Source of the DNA: CAZZDK01 sp964652235
Lineage (GTDB): Bacteria > Pseudomonadota > Alphaproteobacteria > UBA9219
Assembly (NCBI GenBank): GCA_964652235.1
Contig: CAZZDK010000002.1
Coordinates: 72,100 to 136,099 of the forward strand
Reading direction: 5' to 3'
Length of the DNA stretch: 64,000 nt
Below the pieces are notes generated by a model, which was not told where the DNA came from, did not search any database, and saw only the letters and a list, made by a program, of their open reading frames with translations. The position numbers and the translations under genes are program-made. Shown piece by piece: positions 14,541 through 23,251 of this stretch (position 1 is its first letter; every line of letters begins with the position of its first letter).

Positions 14541-15063
14541 GAAGGTGCTTGCCGTAAAGCTTTGCTAAAAGGCCTATCAACAAGAACGGCGCGAAATGAA
14601 GATAGCCGGACGGCCGCGCGTCGCGCCAAAGCAAGCCGACAAGCCAACGAAGCCCCATCCAGACAAGCCCCAGCCAGGCGCCGAAGATCCAGGCCCAGAA
14701 AACAGCCGGAAGACCGAACGCCGCCGCCGCGACCGAAGTCCATTTGGCGTCGCCCATGCCTAAAGCGTCGCGGCGCGTCAGGGATAAATAAAGCGCATTC
14801 GCGCTTTTCAATATCCAAAATGCCGCCGCGCCTAAAAGAAATCGTCCGCCCGCCGAGGGCCACCCCTCATAGGCCGCCGAAGGAAAGAGAGTTGCTGCCA
14901 GAGCAAGAAGGATTAAAACGTTTGGCACGCGTCCTATAAAGGCGTCCACCAGGGCGGCGAGGCCCAGGAGCGTCAGAAGGACAAACGGCAAAAACCAAAG
15001 CTCAGGCGGAAAAACCGGGGTCAGATAGGCGGCAAGGGCGGCGAGATCGTGCATATTTTTCAC
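14527..15063 (-). CDS. Type IV prepilin-peptidase-like membrane protein (A24 family)
   Basis: Several membrane helices carry the two aspartates of the A24 peptidases: LVDAFIGRVPN near residue ~39 and GMGDAK in the middle. A late LHFAPFLLIG resembles the family's PFGPFL. There is no N-terminal methylase domain, so it is the short CpaA type, which matures Flp/Tad-type pilins. No tad/cpa genes are visible in the window. The start is a GTG overlapping the upstream stop (GTGA). Its 3' end overlaps that of secF by 14 bases on the opposite strand. Confidence 0.75.
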   Translation of the reverse strand: MKNMHDLAALAAYLTPVFPPELWFLPFVLLTLLGLAALVDAFIGRVPNVLILLALAATLFPSAAYEGWPSAGGRFLLGAAAFWILKSANALYLSLTRRDALGMGDAKWTSVAAAAFGLPAVFWAWIFGAWLGLVWMGLRWLVGLLWRDARPSGYLHFAPFLLIGLLAKLYGKHLLSVL

Positions 15064-15557
15064 TTAGCCGCGCGACGTCCGGCGGCTTTCGTTTTCTTGA
15101 CTTCCGGCACGCCTTCCTGAACGGGCGGCTTTTCCTCTGGGACGACCTGGGACAGGGCCGCTTCGGCGCGGGCGATCTGGCCTATATCCCAGAGCTTTTC
15201 CGCCGTTTCGCGCGCGATGGTTTTCCATCGTGAAGTTTCGGCCTGTTGAAGGGTAAGCGACTGTTCAAGTTCGCGCGCTCGCGCGCGCCAGAATTCCATC
15301 TGCGTGGAAAGGCTCTGGTTCTGTTCGACGTGCGCGTCCAGATCGTCTTGAAGCTGTTCGATTTTGGATTCAAGCTGCGCCTGAGTCGGGGAAAAGAAAG
15401 AAGACCGCAGGGAAAAACCGCCGCCAGCCGAACAGGCGAGATCTTTGAAGCTAAGCCCGTTTTTGGCGAGAATCCGCCGCGCCATCCGCAAAGCGCCCAG
15501 CGCTTCGCCCTCATGGCTGGAATCCACCAGCGCCAAAACCTTTTCGAGTTGTTCCAT
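15060..15557 (-). CDS. DUF2786-like N-terminal domain with long coiled coil (165 residues)
   Basis: The first ~40 residues (LEKVLALVDSS.EGEALGALRMARRIL, then LSFKDL) resemble the short helical DUF2786 repeat found in several bacterial and phage proteins. Residues ~55-125 are a heptad-rich coiled coil (ESKIEQLQDDLDAHVEQNQS), and the tail is Lys/Ala/Pro-rich. Role unknown. It is the upstream partner of the peptidase-like gene, coupled by a four-base overlap. Confidence 0.65.
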   Translation of the reverse strand: MEQLEKVLALVDSSHEGEALGALRMARRILAKNGLSFKDLACSAGGGFSLRSSFFSPTQAQLESKIEQLQDDLDAHVEQNQSLSTQMEFWRARARELEQSLTLQQAETSRWKTIARETAEKLWDIGQIARAEAALSQVVPEEKPPVQEGVPEVKKTKAAGRRAAK

Positions 15558-15694
15558 TGAGAACCGAGTCGTTTTTCAGCAAAAACCGCCCTTGTACCTA
15601 CCATAAAAACCGAAACCTTTCCAAGGCCGTTTACTTTGCGTTTCTTTTGGGATTAAGCTGACGATCCTTCCTTCCTCTCACCCACGAGGATTCC

Positions 15695-16261
15695 ATGGCT
15701 AAAATCGCTATCGTCTATCATTCGGGTTACGGGCATACCGCCGTCCTGGCCGAAGCCGTGCGCGAAGGCGCTTTGCGCGTACCTGGCTCGGTCGTTTCCT
15801 TGGTCAAGGTCGAAGAGGCGGAAAAGAATTGGGAAACGTTAAACAAAGCCGACGCCTTGATTTTCGGGGCGCCGACCTATATGGGCAGCGCGGCCGCGCC
15901 TTTTGCGGCGTTCATGGACGCCTCGTCCAAGATTTGGGCGCAACAATTATGGAAGGACAAGGTTGCGGCGGGTTTTACGAATTCAGGCAGCCAAAGCGGC
16001 GACAAACTGAACACGTTGGTACAGATGATGCTCTTTGCCATGCAGCACGGCATGATCTGGGTGGGCCTTGGCCTTTTGCCAGGAAACAACACCAGCAAAG
16101 GCTCGCCAAGCGACATCAACCGTCTGGGCAGTTTTGCAGGCGCGATGGCGCAATCGAACAACGACCAGGGACCCGATGTCGCGCCGCCGGAAGCCGACAG
16201 GAAAACCGCCGCCCTTTTGGGCGAACGCGTGGCCAAATTGGCCAGCAGGCAGAAGGATTAA
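15695..16261 (+). CDS. Flavodoxin-family NAD(P)H:quinone oxidoreductase-like protein (WrbA type)
   Basis: The FMN-binding N-terminus IAIVYHSGYGHTAVLAEAV is the flavodoxin phosphate loop. GAPTYMGSAAAPFAAFMD and GFTNSGSQSGDKLNTL are the flavin-contacting loops of WrbA-like proteins. Length (188) is near that of WrbA. It likely reduces quinones by two electrons as protection against oxidative stress. It stands alone with its own ATG and a short upstream region. Confidence 0.85.
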   Translation: MAKIAIVYHSGYGHTAVLAEAVREGALRVPGSVVSLVKVEEAEKNWETLNKADALIFGAPTYMGSAAAPFAAFMDASSKIWAQQLWKDKVAAGFTNSGSQSGDKLNTLVQMMLFAMQHGMIWVGLGLLPGNNTSKGSPSDINRLGSFAGAMAQSNNDQGPDVAPPEADRKTAALLGERVAKLASRQKD

Positions 16262-16338
16262 GCTGTTTTTAGGCCCCCTTTACAGCGCCTGAAACGGTCG
16301 TTAGGCTGTCTTTAACCTTTTTCCTTCCCGGTGATCCC

Positions 16339-16989
16339 ATGAAGAAACGACTTGCCCTGGCTTTGGCTCTTTTCCTTGCAGCCTGCTCCAACCCGCCGCC
16401 GCCGCAGCCTTTGACGCTCGATTACTCTTCTCTGGGCAAGATTTACCTCGACGCGCAGGACGTGAGGATCATCGACCACTCTAAAGTCCCGCCCCATTGG
16501 ACGCCCTATGTCGGCCATCTGTTCAAGCCGACTTTGGCCGAGGCCGTGAACAAAATGGCCGCCGACCGCCTTCAGGCCGCCGGACGGATGGGCCACGCGA
16601 CACTCATCATCAAGGAAGCCACCGTCACCGAGCAGCCCCTCACGACCTCTTCGGACACCTTCTCGACCCTGTTCGAGCGGCAGCAGGCCTCGCGCTACAT
16701 AGGCCGGGTCGAGGTTTCTCTTGAGGCCCAATCGCCTGACGGTTCCATGGGCGTCGCCAACGCCTACGCCACGCACAGCGCGACATTGCCGGAAAACCCG
16801 ACGAACGACGAAAAATACGAGGCCTACAAGCTTCTCGTCACGGAAATGATGGCCCGTCTCAACAAGAATCTCGACGATGCGATAAGGCAGCATATGTCGA
16901 GCTTCCTTTTGACGGGGCCCTCGTCCGAAGCCGCCGGGCCGTCGCCCACGCGCGATTCTCTGATGCCCCCTCTGATGGACAGGCGGTAA
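16339..16989 (+). CDS. Hypothetical lipoprotein (216 residues)
   Basis: The signal peptide MKKRLALALALFLAAC ends in a lipobox (LAAC), so the mature protein is lipid-anchored at Cys16. The body is soluble, with strand-helix alternation (IIKEATVTEQPL, IGRVEVSLEAQSPDG) and a Pro/Ser tail. I do not recognise a family. It lies ten bases ahead of a membrane glycosyltransferase gene and may belong to that envelope operon. Confidence 0.75.
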   Translation: MKKRLALALALFLAACSNPPPPQPLTLDYSSLGKIYLDAQDVRIIDHSKVPPHWTPYVGHLFKPTLAEAVNKMAADRLQAAGRMGHATLIIKEATVTEQPLTTSSDTFSTLFERQQASRYIGRVEVSLEAQSPDGSMGVANAYATHSATLPENPTNDEKYEAYKLLVTEMMARLNKNLDDAIRQHMSSFLLTGPSSEAAGPSPTRDSLMPPLMDRR

Positions 16990-16998
16990 TCGTCCTTC

Positions 16999-18636
16999 AT
17001 GACCGCGCGTGCGACCTTTCTTCCCTCCAAAGGCCATAAGAAGGCGCGGCGGGCGGCTTTTTTCATCCTTTCTCTGGCTCCTTTTCTGTTCGGCGCGCTG
17101 GCTCTTTACCTGGGGCAGGACGCTAATTGGGATCTGCGGAATTACCATTGGTATAATGCCTACGCTTTTCTGAACGGGCGGTTCGGATTCGACCTCCTTC
17201 CCTCGCAGGTCCCCTCTTTTTACAATCCGGCGTTGGACGTTCCCTTCTTCCTTTTGGGAAGCCACGTTTCGGCAAAAATGACGGCCTTCGTTCTGGGAAC
17301 CGTCCAGGGCTTGAATTTCGTCCTTCTTTTCATGCTCGCGCACGCGGCGTTGATCGTGCCCAATGCGAGACAGAAAGTTTGGGTCTGTGCCGGACTGGCG
17401 GCCTTGGGGATGCTCGGCGGTGGCGGTATCGCGCAGCTCGGCGCGACTTTTTACGATAACGTCACAAGCCTCGGCCTCTTCGCCTCAGCGCTGATGGTTC
17501 TGCGCTTCTGGCCGCTTTTTTTGAAAGAGGCGCCCGCCCGCGCGCTGGGGCTGGCCTTCCTGTCAGGGGTGCCCGCCGGATTGATGATGGGCCTTAAACT
17601 GCCTTCGGCCCTTTTCTGCGTCGGACTTTGCGGCGCGATTCTTTTCGTGACGGGGCCGTGGCGACGGCGCGTCTGGATATCCTTCGGGTTCGGTCTCGGC
17701 GTTTTGGCTGCCGCTGTCGTTTCGCTCGGCCCTTGGGCGTTTTTCCTTTATTCGGAATACGGCAATCCGTTCTTCCCCTATTTCGACAAACTCTTTCCCT
17801 CCGCTTTTTCGCCGCCGGGCAGTATCCGGGACATCAAGTTCATTCCCCAAACCTGGCATGATCGGCTTCTTTTCCCCTTCATCTTCGCCGAGTTTCCGCA
17901 GCGCGTCGGCGAGATTCCCTGGCGCGATCTGCGACTGCCCCTTCTTTATGTCCTCTTGCCCGCCGCCGCTTTTTTGCGCCTTGTTTACGGACGCAACAAA
18001 CGCGCAGCGGATCGTTTCGCCGATTTCTCGACGACCCGTTATCTGCTTTGGTTCGCGGTCCTGTCTTACGTCGTTTGGCTCTTCGCCTTCGCGATCTATC
18101 GCTATGTCCTGCCGCTCGAAATGCTGGCGCCGCTTTTGATCGTTTTGACGATCGGCCTTTTGCCTTTGCGCGCAGGGCCGAGGGCGATGCTCGCAGGCTT
18201 CGCGCTTCTCGCCGTGGCTCTGACGGTTCAGCCCGGGGATTGGGGCCGTAGGGAAACGTGGCTCGACAGAACCGTCGAAGTCTCGGTCCCGGACCTTAAG
18301 GACCCGCAGAGTCTCATGATCCTCATGGCGGGGTATGAGCCTTATTCCCACGTCGTGCCCTCTTTTCCGCCGGAGATCCCTTTTGTCCGCATTCAAAGCA
18401 ACTTTATCAATCCGGAGGTTCCTTGCGGGTTCAACGATCTGATCCGCAGGCGCGTGGCCGAACATCGGGGCGCTTACAAAATTTTAATCCCTCGCTATCA
18501 ATTTGAGCTCGCCCAAAAGGCGCTTCGCCTCTTCGATCTCGCTTTTCTGCCGCAAAAATGCCAAATCGTTGAGGATCATCTTTACCCCTCCAATCTCGCC
18601 TTGTGCGACGTCAAAAGAACGAAGGATAAACCATGA
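16999..18636 (+). CDS. Polytopic membrane glycosyltransferase-like protein (GT-C type)
   Basis: About ten or more hydrophobic helices and an early periplasmic loop with acidic and aromatic residues (GQDANWDLRNYHWYNAYAFLNG) fit GT-C glycosyltransferases. These use lipid-linked sugars in the outer leaflet. The Asp in DANWD and the following loop are candidates for the catalytic site. A soluble C-terminal segment of ~100 residues follows the last helix. It overlaps the next gene (a GT2) by four bases. With GT2 and GtrA it would form a Gtr-like system modifying a surface polymer. Confidence 0.75.
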   Translation: MTARATFLPSKGHKKARRAAFFILSLAPFLFGALALYLGQDANWDLRNYHWYNAYAFLNGRFGFDLLPSQVPSFYNPALDVPFFLLGSHVSAKMTAFVLGTVQGLNFVLLFMLAHAALIVPNARQKVWVCAGLAALGMLGGGGIAQLGATFYDNVTSLGLFASALMVLRFWPLFLKEAPARALGLAFLSGVPAGLMMGLKLPSALFCVGLCGAILFVTGPWRRRVWISFGFGLGVLAAAVVSLGPWAFFLYSEYGNPFFPYFDKLFPSAFSPPGSIRDIKFIPQTWHDRLLFPFIFAEFPQRVGEIPWRDLRLPLLYVLLPAAAFLRLVYGRNKRAADRFADFSTTRYLLWFAVLSYVVWLFAFAIYRYVLPLEMLAPLLIVLTIGLLPLRAGPRAMLAGFALLAVALTVQPGDWGRRETWLDRTVEVSVPDLKDPQSLMILMAGYEPYSHVVPSFPPEIPFVRIQSNFINPEVPCGFNDLIRRRVAEHRGAYKILIPRYQFELAQKALRLFDLAFLPQKCQIVEDHLYPSNLALCDVKRTKDKP

Positions 18637-19565
18637 TAAGCCCCTCTTTAAGAGTCGCGGTTCTCGTTCCCTGCTATAACGAAGAAGCCGCCATCGCCGA
18701 GGTCGTGAAGGGATTCCGTCGCACTCTGCCGGGCGCGACGATCTACGTCTATGACAACAATTCCAAAGACAAGACGATGGAGGTCGCCCGCGCGGCGGGC
18801 GCCATCGTGCGGAAAGAAACGCTGCAGGGCAAAGGCAATGTCGTGCGCCGAATGTTCGCGGACGTAGAGGCGGACGTTTACGTTCTTGTGGACGGGGACG
18901 CGACCTACGACCCGGCTTCGGCCCCCGTCATGATCCAGAAATTGATCGACGATCAGCTTGACATGGTCAACGGCGCGCGCGTCACGGCCAGCGAAAAGGC
19001 CTACAGGCCCGGCCATCGCTTTGGCAATTGGCTTTTAACGAGCATGGTGGCCTGGATATTCGGCAATCGATTTAAGGATATGCTTTCCGGCTATCGCGTG
19101 TTTTCCCGCCGCTACGTCAAGAGTTTTCCGGCCCTATCCGCCGGTTTTGAAACTGAGACCGAGCTGACGGTCCACGCGCTTGAGCTAAGGATGCCGACGG
19201 ACGAAATCTCTACGCCTTACAAGGACCGCCCGGCCGGCTCGACTAGCAAGCTCAGCACGTTCAAAGACGGCTTTCGCATTTTGTGGATGATCCTCGTTCT
19301 GATAAAAGAAGAAAAACCGATGGCGTTTTTTTCGATCATCTCTGTCTTTCTCGGGATCGTCTCGATCATTCTCATCTCGCCGATTTTGGTGGAATATTTC
19401 GAAACGGGCTTGGTGCCCCGCCTGCCGACCGCCGTTTTGTCGATGGGCCTGATGATCCTGTCCTCGCTTAGCTTCGCCTGCGGCCTTATCCTCGAAACCG
19501 TCACGCGCGGACGGTGCGAGATGAAACGGATGCGCTACCTCAACATCCCAGCGACGCAGAAGTGA
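18633..19565 (+). CDS. GT2 glycosyltransferase, polyprenyl-phosphate sugar synthase type
   Basis: The GT-A domain starts VAVLVPCYNEEAAIAEV. DGDATYDP carries the DxD metal site, GARVTASEKAYRPGHRFGN gives the family's acceptor motif, and SGYRVFSRR follows. Two C-terminal membrane helices (~235-300) match GtrB/DPM1-like enzymes. These transfer a sugar from a nucleotide donor to a polyprenyl phosphate. This fits the neighbouring GtrA-like flippase candidate and GT-C enzyme. Confidence 0.88.
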   Translation: MISPSLRVAVLVPCYNEEAAIAEVVKGFRRTLPGATIYVYDNNSKDKTMEVARAAGAIVRKETLQGKGNVVRRMFADVEADVYVLVDGDATYDPASAPVMIQKLIDDQLDMVNGARVTASEKAYRPGHRFGNWLLTSMVAWIFGNRFKDMLSGYRVFSRRYVKSFPALSAGFETETELTVHALELRMPTDEISTPYKDRPAGSTSKLSTFKDGFRILWMILVLIKEEKPMAFFSIISVFLGIVSIILISPILVEYFETGLVPRLPTAVLSMGLMILSSLSFACGLILETVTRGRCEMKRMRYLNIPATQK

Positions 19566-19585
19566 AAAGCCGGAATGACGCTCGA

Positions 19586-19978
19586 ATGAGGCAAACCTTT
19601 CTCCAATTCCTGAAGTTCGGGATCGTGGGCGTTATCGGGTTCGTCGTCGATACGGCGTTTTTATATCTGGGAATCAGCGCTCTGGGCTTAAGCCGTATCG
19701 CGGCAGGCTTCTTTGCCTTTCCCTTCGCCGTCACGACGACCTGGATCGGCAACCGCCTTTACACCTTCAAGGACGCGCCGCGCGAACCGCCCGCCAAGCA
19801 ATGGGCCAAGTTCGCCGCCGTCTGCGCCGTGGGGATCGTGTTCAATCGCGGCACTTATAGTTTAATGGTGAGCCTCATCCCGTTCGTTTACGATTATCCC
19901 GTTTTCGGCCTTCTCGGCGGCACAGCGGCGGGAATGTTTTTTAACTTTTTCGCGTCAAAAAAGCTCGTTTTTCGTTAA
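19586..19978 (+). CDS. GtrA-like membrane protein
   Basis: The start is set at MRQTFLQFLKFGIVG, the normal beginning of GtrA-family proteins. Four membrane helices are seen, with FGIVGVIGFVVDTAFLYLG, a GNRLYTFKD loop and a FNFFASKKLVF end. GtrA members are thought to flip polyprenyl-linked sugars across the membrane. It follows the GT2 gene by 20 bases and completes the three-gene Gtr-like set. Confidence 0.85.
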   Translation: MRQTFLQFLKFGIVGVIGFVVDTAFLYLGISALGLSRIAAGFFAFPFAVTTTWIGNRLYTFKDAPREPPAKQWAKFAAVCAVGIVFNRGTYSLMVSLIPFVYDYPVFGLLGGTAAGMFFNFFASKKLVFR

Positions 19979-20057
19979 AATCCGCCTTCCGGTTTTACTT
20001 TCATGGCCTTCTTTCGAATATACTGAGCCTTCGTTTTCAACCTCGCGGATCGGCTTC

Positions 20058-20606
20058 ATGTATTTCCTGAAACCCTTCGTTCCTCTTGCAGACCCCACCC
20101 CCCTGACCCCCGAAGAGCGGTTTTCGCTTGCCGATGCCCTTGACCGCAGGGAAAGAACCGCTAACAGGGGTCGCTATATCTGTGTTTTTGGGGGATTGCT
20201 TGGCTCTGCGGTTGGGGCAAGCTACACCGCTTGGACCAACCTGCCTTTTCCCGCTTTGGTCTGGCCGGTTTTGACGCCTTTTGCTCTGGCTTCTTTGCCG
20301 TTCTTGTGCTTACGCGTAATCGTTAACCGTTTCCGAAAGGCGCGGGACGTTCTCTTAAAAGGAGGATCGCCTCTGTTGCCGGAAAAAATGTGGAAACCCA
20401 TTCGCCAGAGGAGAGCCGAGGAAGCCCTGCTTGCTCAAATTAACCTTCGGGCCGCAACCGCCCGGCGCGCGCATGGATTGTCGATGGGGCCCGATTTGAT
20501 GACAGCACTTACCGGAAACGGCCCGTTTGAAAACACCGAAAGCTCCCATCCTTACAACGCGCCGCCCCCTGCCGGAACGAAAGTCCGCCACCTGAGCGTT
20601 TGTTAA
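20058..20606 (+). CDS. Hypothetical membrane protein (182 residues)
   Basis: Two hydrophobic segments (ICVFGGLLGSAVGASYTAW and PALVWPVLTPFALASLPFL) are followed by a basic stretch and a soluble tail of ~90 residues ending in a Pro-rich segment. I do not recognise it. It stands alone upstream of clpB, with a separate promoter in front of clpB. Confidence 0.6.
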   Translation: MYFLKPFVPLADPTPLTPEERFSLADALDRRERTANRGRYICVFGGLLGSAVGASYTAWTNLPFPALVWPVLTPFALASLPFLCLRVIVNRFRKARDVLLKGGSPLLPEKMWKPIRQRRAEEALLAQINLRAATARRAHGLSMGPDLMTALTGNGPFENTESSHPYNAPPPAGTKVRHLSVC

Positions 20607-20610
20607 CCCT

Positions 20611-20640
20611 CTTGTAATTCCCTCAAGGCGTCCTAGATTC
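20611..20640 (+). promoter_or_regulatory. Candidate RpoH (heat-shock) promoter of clpB
   Basis: CTTGTAA at 20611 is followed 14 bases later by CCTAGATTC. This fits the alphaproteobacterial sigma-32 pattern (CTTG, then CYTATNT) with one mismatch. Transcription would start ~10 bases before the clpB ATG region, giving a very short leader. Confidence 0.55.
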
Positions 20641-20656
20641 CCCTAAGGGGGAAACC

Positions 20657-23242
20657 ATGGATTTTTCAAACTATTCCGAACGGGCGCAGGGATTCCTGCA
20701 AAACGCGCAAATGCTGGCCTTAAAGCTTCAGCATCAGCGTCTCGTGCCCGAACATCTCTTAAAAACCCTTCTTGAGGACAAAGAGGGCCTGGCCCCCGGC
20801 CTTATCAAAGCTGCGGGCGGGGATCCCGCCAAGGCCCTAAGGGAAACGGACGCGGCGCTTGAGAAGATGCCGAGAGTTTACGCTTCGGGCCAGGCGGACC
20901 AGCTTCTTTTAACTCCCGATTTCGGGCGACTTTTGGGCCAGGCGGAAGATCTGGCCCAAAAAGCGGGCGACAGCTTCGTGACGACCGAACGGCTTTTGCA
21001 GGCTTTTTCGCTGGCCGCCGGAACGAATGCGCAAAAGATTCTGGCGAGCGCCAACGTCGTGCCGGAAAAACTGAACCAAGCGATCAATGAACTGCGCCAG
21101 GGCCGCACCGCCGACAGCGCGGGCGCGGAGAGCCAGTACGAGGCGCTCAAAAAATACGCCCGAGACCTGACGCAAGCCGCCCGCGAAGGCAAGCTCGATC
21201 CCGTCATAGGCCGCGACGAGGAAATTCGCCGCACGATCCAGGTCCTCGCCCGCCGCACGAAAAACAACCCCGTTTTGATCGGCGAGCCGGGCGTCGGAAA
21301 GACCGCCATCATCGAGGGCCTGGCCCAGCGGATCGCGCGGGGCGATGTGCCCGAAAGCCTCAAGAACAAGCGCGTTTTGGCGCTCGATCTCGGCTCGCTC
21401 GTCGCGGGCGCGAAATATCGCGGCGAGTTCGAGGAACGTCTTAAGGCCGTTTTGCAGGAAATTGGCGCGGCGGCAGGAGAGATCGTCATCTTTATCGACG
21501 AGCTTCATCTTCTCGTCGGCGCGGGCAAGACCGAAGGGGCGATGGACGCCTCGAATATGCTCAAGCCCGCCCTGGCGCGCGGCGAGCTGCATTGCGTGGG
21601 CGCGACGACGCTCGACGAATACCGCCAATATATCGAAAAAGACGCGGCGCTGGCGCGGCGTTTTCAGTCCGTCTTCGTCAGTCAGCCGAGCGTCGAGGAT
21701 ACCATCTCGATCCTGCGCGGCCTTAAGGAAAAATACGAGCTTCATCACGGGGTGCGCATTACCGATGGCGCGATCGTCGCGGCGGCTACGCTTTCGAACC
21801 GCTATATCACGGATCGCTTCCTGCCGGATAAAGCCATCGACCTGATCGACGAAGCGGCGGCCCGCCTGCGCATGGAGGTGGACAGCAAGCCGGAAGAAAT
21901 CGACGAAATCGACCGCCGGATCGTGCAGCTCAAAATCGAACGCGCCGCGCTGCAAAAAGAAAACGACGCGGCTTCGCGCAATCGCCTCAGCAAGCTTGAG
22001 GAAGAGCTTTCGAGCCTGGAAGCCTCTTCCCGCGCGTTGACCGAACGCTGGATGAACGAAAAGAGCCAGCTTTCCAGCGCCCAGAAACTCAAAGAACAAA
22101 TCGAGCAGGCCCGTAAGGAACTTGAAGAAGCGCAGCGCGCGGGCCAGTACACAAGGGCGGGCGAGTTGACCTACAGCGTCATTCCGGATTTGGAGAAAAA
22201 ACTCGCCCAGGTCGAAAAGCAGGGCGAAAACGCGATGATCGACGAGGTGGTGAAAGACAGCGACATCGCCGCCATCGTGAGCCGCTGGACCGGCGTGCCC
22301 GTGGACAAAATGATGGAAGCCGAGCGCGAGAAGCTTCTCAAGATGGAGGATTTTCTGCGCAAGCGCGTTATCGGACAGGACGAAGCCGTCGTGGCCGTTT
22401 CCAACGCCGTGCGCCGCGCCCGCGCGGGGCTTCAGGACCCCGGCAGACCGACGGGATCGTTCCTTTTCCTCGGTCCGACGGGCGTCGGCAAAACGGAACT
22501 GACGAAGGCGCTGGCCGCTTTTCTTTTCGACGACGAGCAGGCCCTGCTGCGCGTCGATATGTCGGAATATATGGAAAAGCACGCCGTCGCACGGCTTATC
22601 GGCGCGCCTCCCGGCTATGTGGGATACGACGAGGGCGGCGCCTTGACCGAAGCGGTGCGTCGTAGGCCGTATCAGGTCATTTTGTTTGACGAGGTGGAAA
22701 AAGCGCATCCGGACGTATTCAACGTCTTGCTTCAGGTCCTCGACGATGGGCGGCTTACCGATGGACAGGGCCGCGTGGTGGACTTCAAAAACACGCTGAT
22801 TGTTCTGACGTCCAACCTCGGGTCGGATATCCTGGCGGGAGAGGAGGGCGAGACTCTCTCGCCTCATGCGCGGCAGGCCGTGATGGACGCGGTGCGTAAC
22901 CATTTTCGTCCTGAATTCCTCAATCGGCTTGACGAGATTCTTCTTTTCCGCCGCCTGAGCCGCGCGGACATGAAAGGGATCGTGGACGTCCAGCTGGAGC
23001 GTTTCGAGAAACTCTTGAAAAACCATGAGTTAACGCTCGACGTCGAGGAAAGCGCCCGCCGCTACTTGGCCGAGGCGGGATACGATCCTGCCTATGGCGC
23101 AAGGCCGCTTAAGCGCGTCATTCAGTCGAAGTTGCAAAACCCCCTGGCACAGGAAATTTTGGCGGGCAAAATGCTTCCCGGTTCGCGGATCAAGGTCCGC
23201 GCAGGCAAGGATGGGCTGGTTTTTGGGGTTGAGGCGCTCTAA
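20657..23242 (+). CDS. clpB: ClpB disaggregase
   Basis: ClpB is a hexameric AAA+ machine that pulls proteins out of aggregates with the help of DnaK. It has the N-terminal Clp repeat domain (1-145), NBD1 with Walker A GEPGVGKT (~210) and Walker B FIDELHLL, and a long coiled-coil middle domain (~405-520, ERAALQKENDAASRNRLSKL). NBD2 has GPTGVGKTE (~606) and LFDEVEKAHPD. Length (861) is normal. The PYVxxG ClpP-binding loop is not expected, and I do not see one. GGGGGAA precedes the ATG. An adenine methylase gene follows by nine bases. Confidence 0.96.
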   Translation: MDFSNYSERAQGFLQNAQMLALKLQHQRLVPEHLLKTLLEDKEGLAPGLIKAAGGDPAKALRETDAALEKMPRVYASGQADQLLLTPDFGRLLGQAEDLAQKAGDSFVTTERLLQAFSLAAGTNAQKILASANVVPEKLNQAINELRQGRTADSAGAESQYEALKKYARDLTQAAREGKLDPVIGRDEEIRRTIQVLARRTKNNPVLIGEPGVGKTAIIEGLAQRIARGDVPESLKNKRVLALDLGSLVAGAKYRGEFEERLKAVLQEIGAAAGEIVIFIDELHLLVGAGKTEGAMDASNMLKPALARGELHCVGATTLDEYRQYIEKDAALARRFQSVFVSQPSVEDTISILRGLKEKYELHHGVRITDGAIVAAATLSNRYITDRFLPDKAIDLIDEAAARLRMEVDSKPEEIDEIDRRIVQLKIERAALQKENDAASRNRLSKLEEELSSLEASSRALTERWMNEKSQLSSAQKLKEQIEQARKELEEAQRAGQYTRAGELTYSVIPDLEKKLAQVEKQGENAMIDEVVKDSDIAAIVSRWTGVPVDKMMEAEREKLLKMEDFLRKRVIGQDEAVVAVSNAVRRARAGLQDPGRPTGSFLFLGPTGVGKTELTKALAAFLFDDEQALLRVDMSEYMEKHAVARLIGAPPGYVGYDEGGALTEAVRRRPYQVILFDEVEKAHPDVFNVLLQVLDDGRLTDGQGRVVDFKNTLIVLTSNLGSDILAGEEGETLSPHARQAVMDAVRNHFRPEFLNRLDEILLFRRLSRADMKGIVDVQLERFEKLLKNHELTLDVEESARRYLAEAGYDPAYGARPLKRVIQSKLQNPLAQEILAGKMLPGSRIKVRAGKDGLVFGVEAL

Positions 23243-23251
23243 TCTAGCCGG

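Noticed and set aside
20909..23026. 705-codon open frame opposite clpB
   Set aside because: It is antisense to a complete, conserved ClpB, and the translation shows no recognisable domain.
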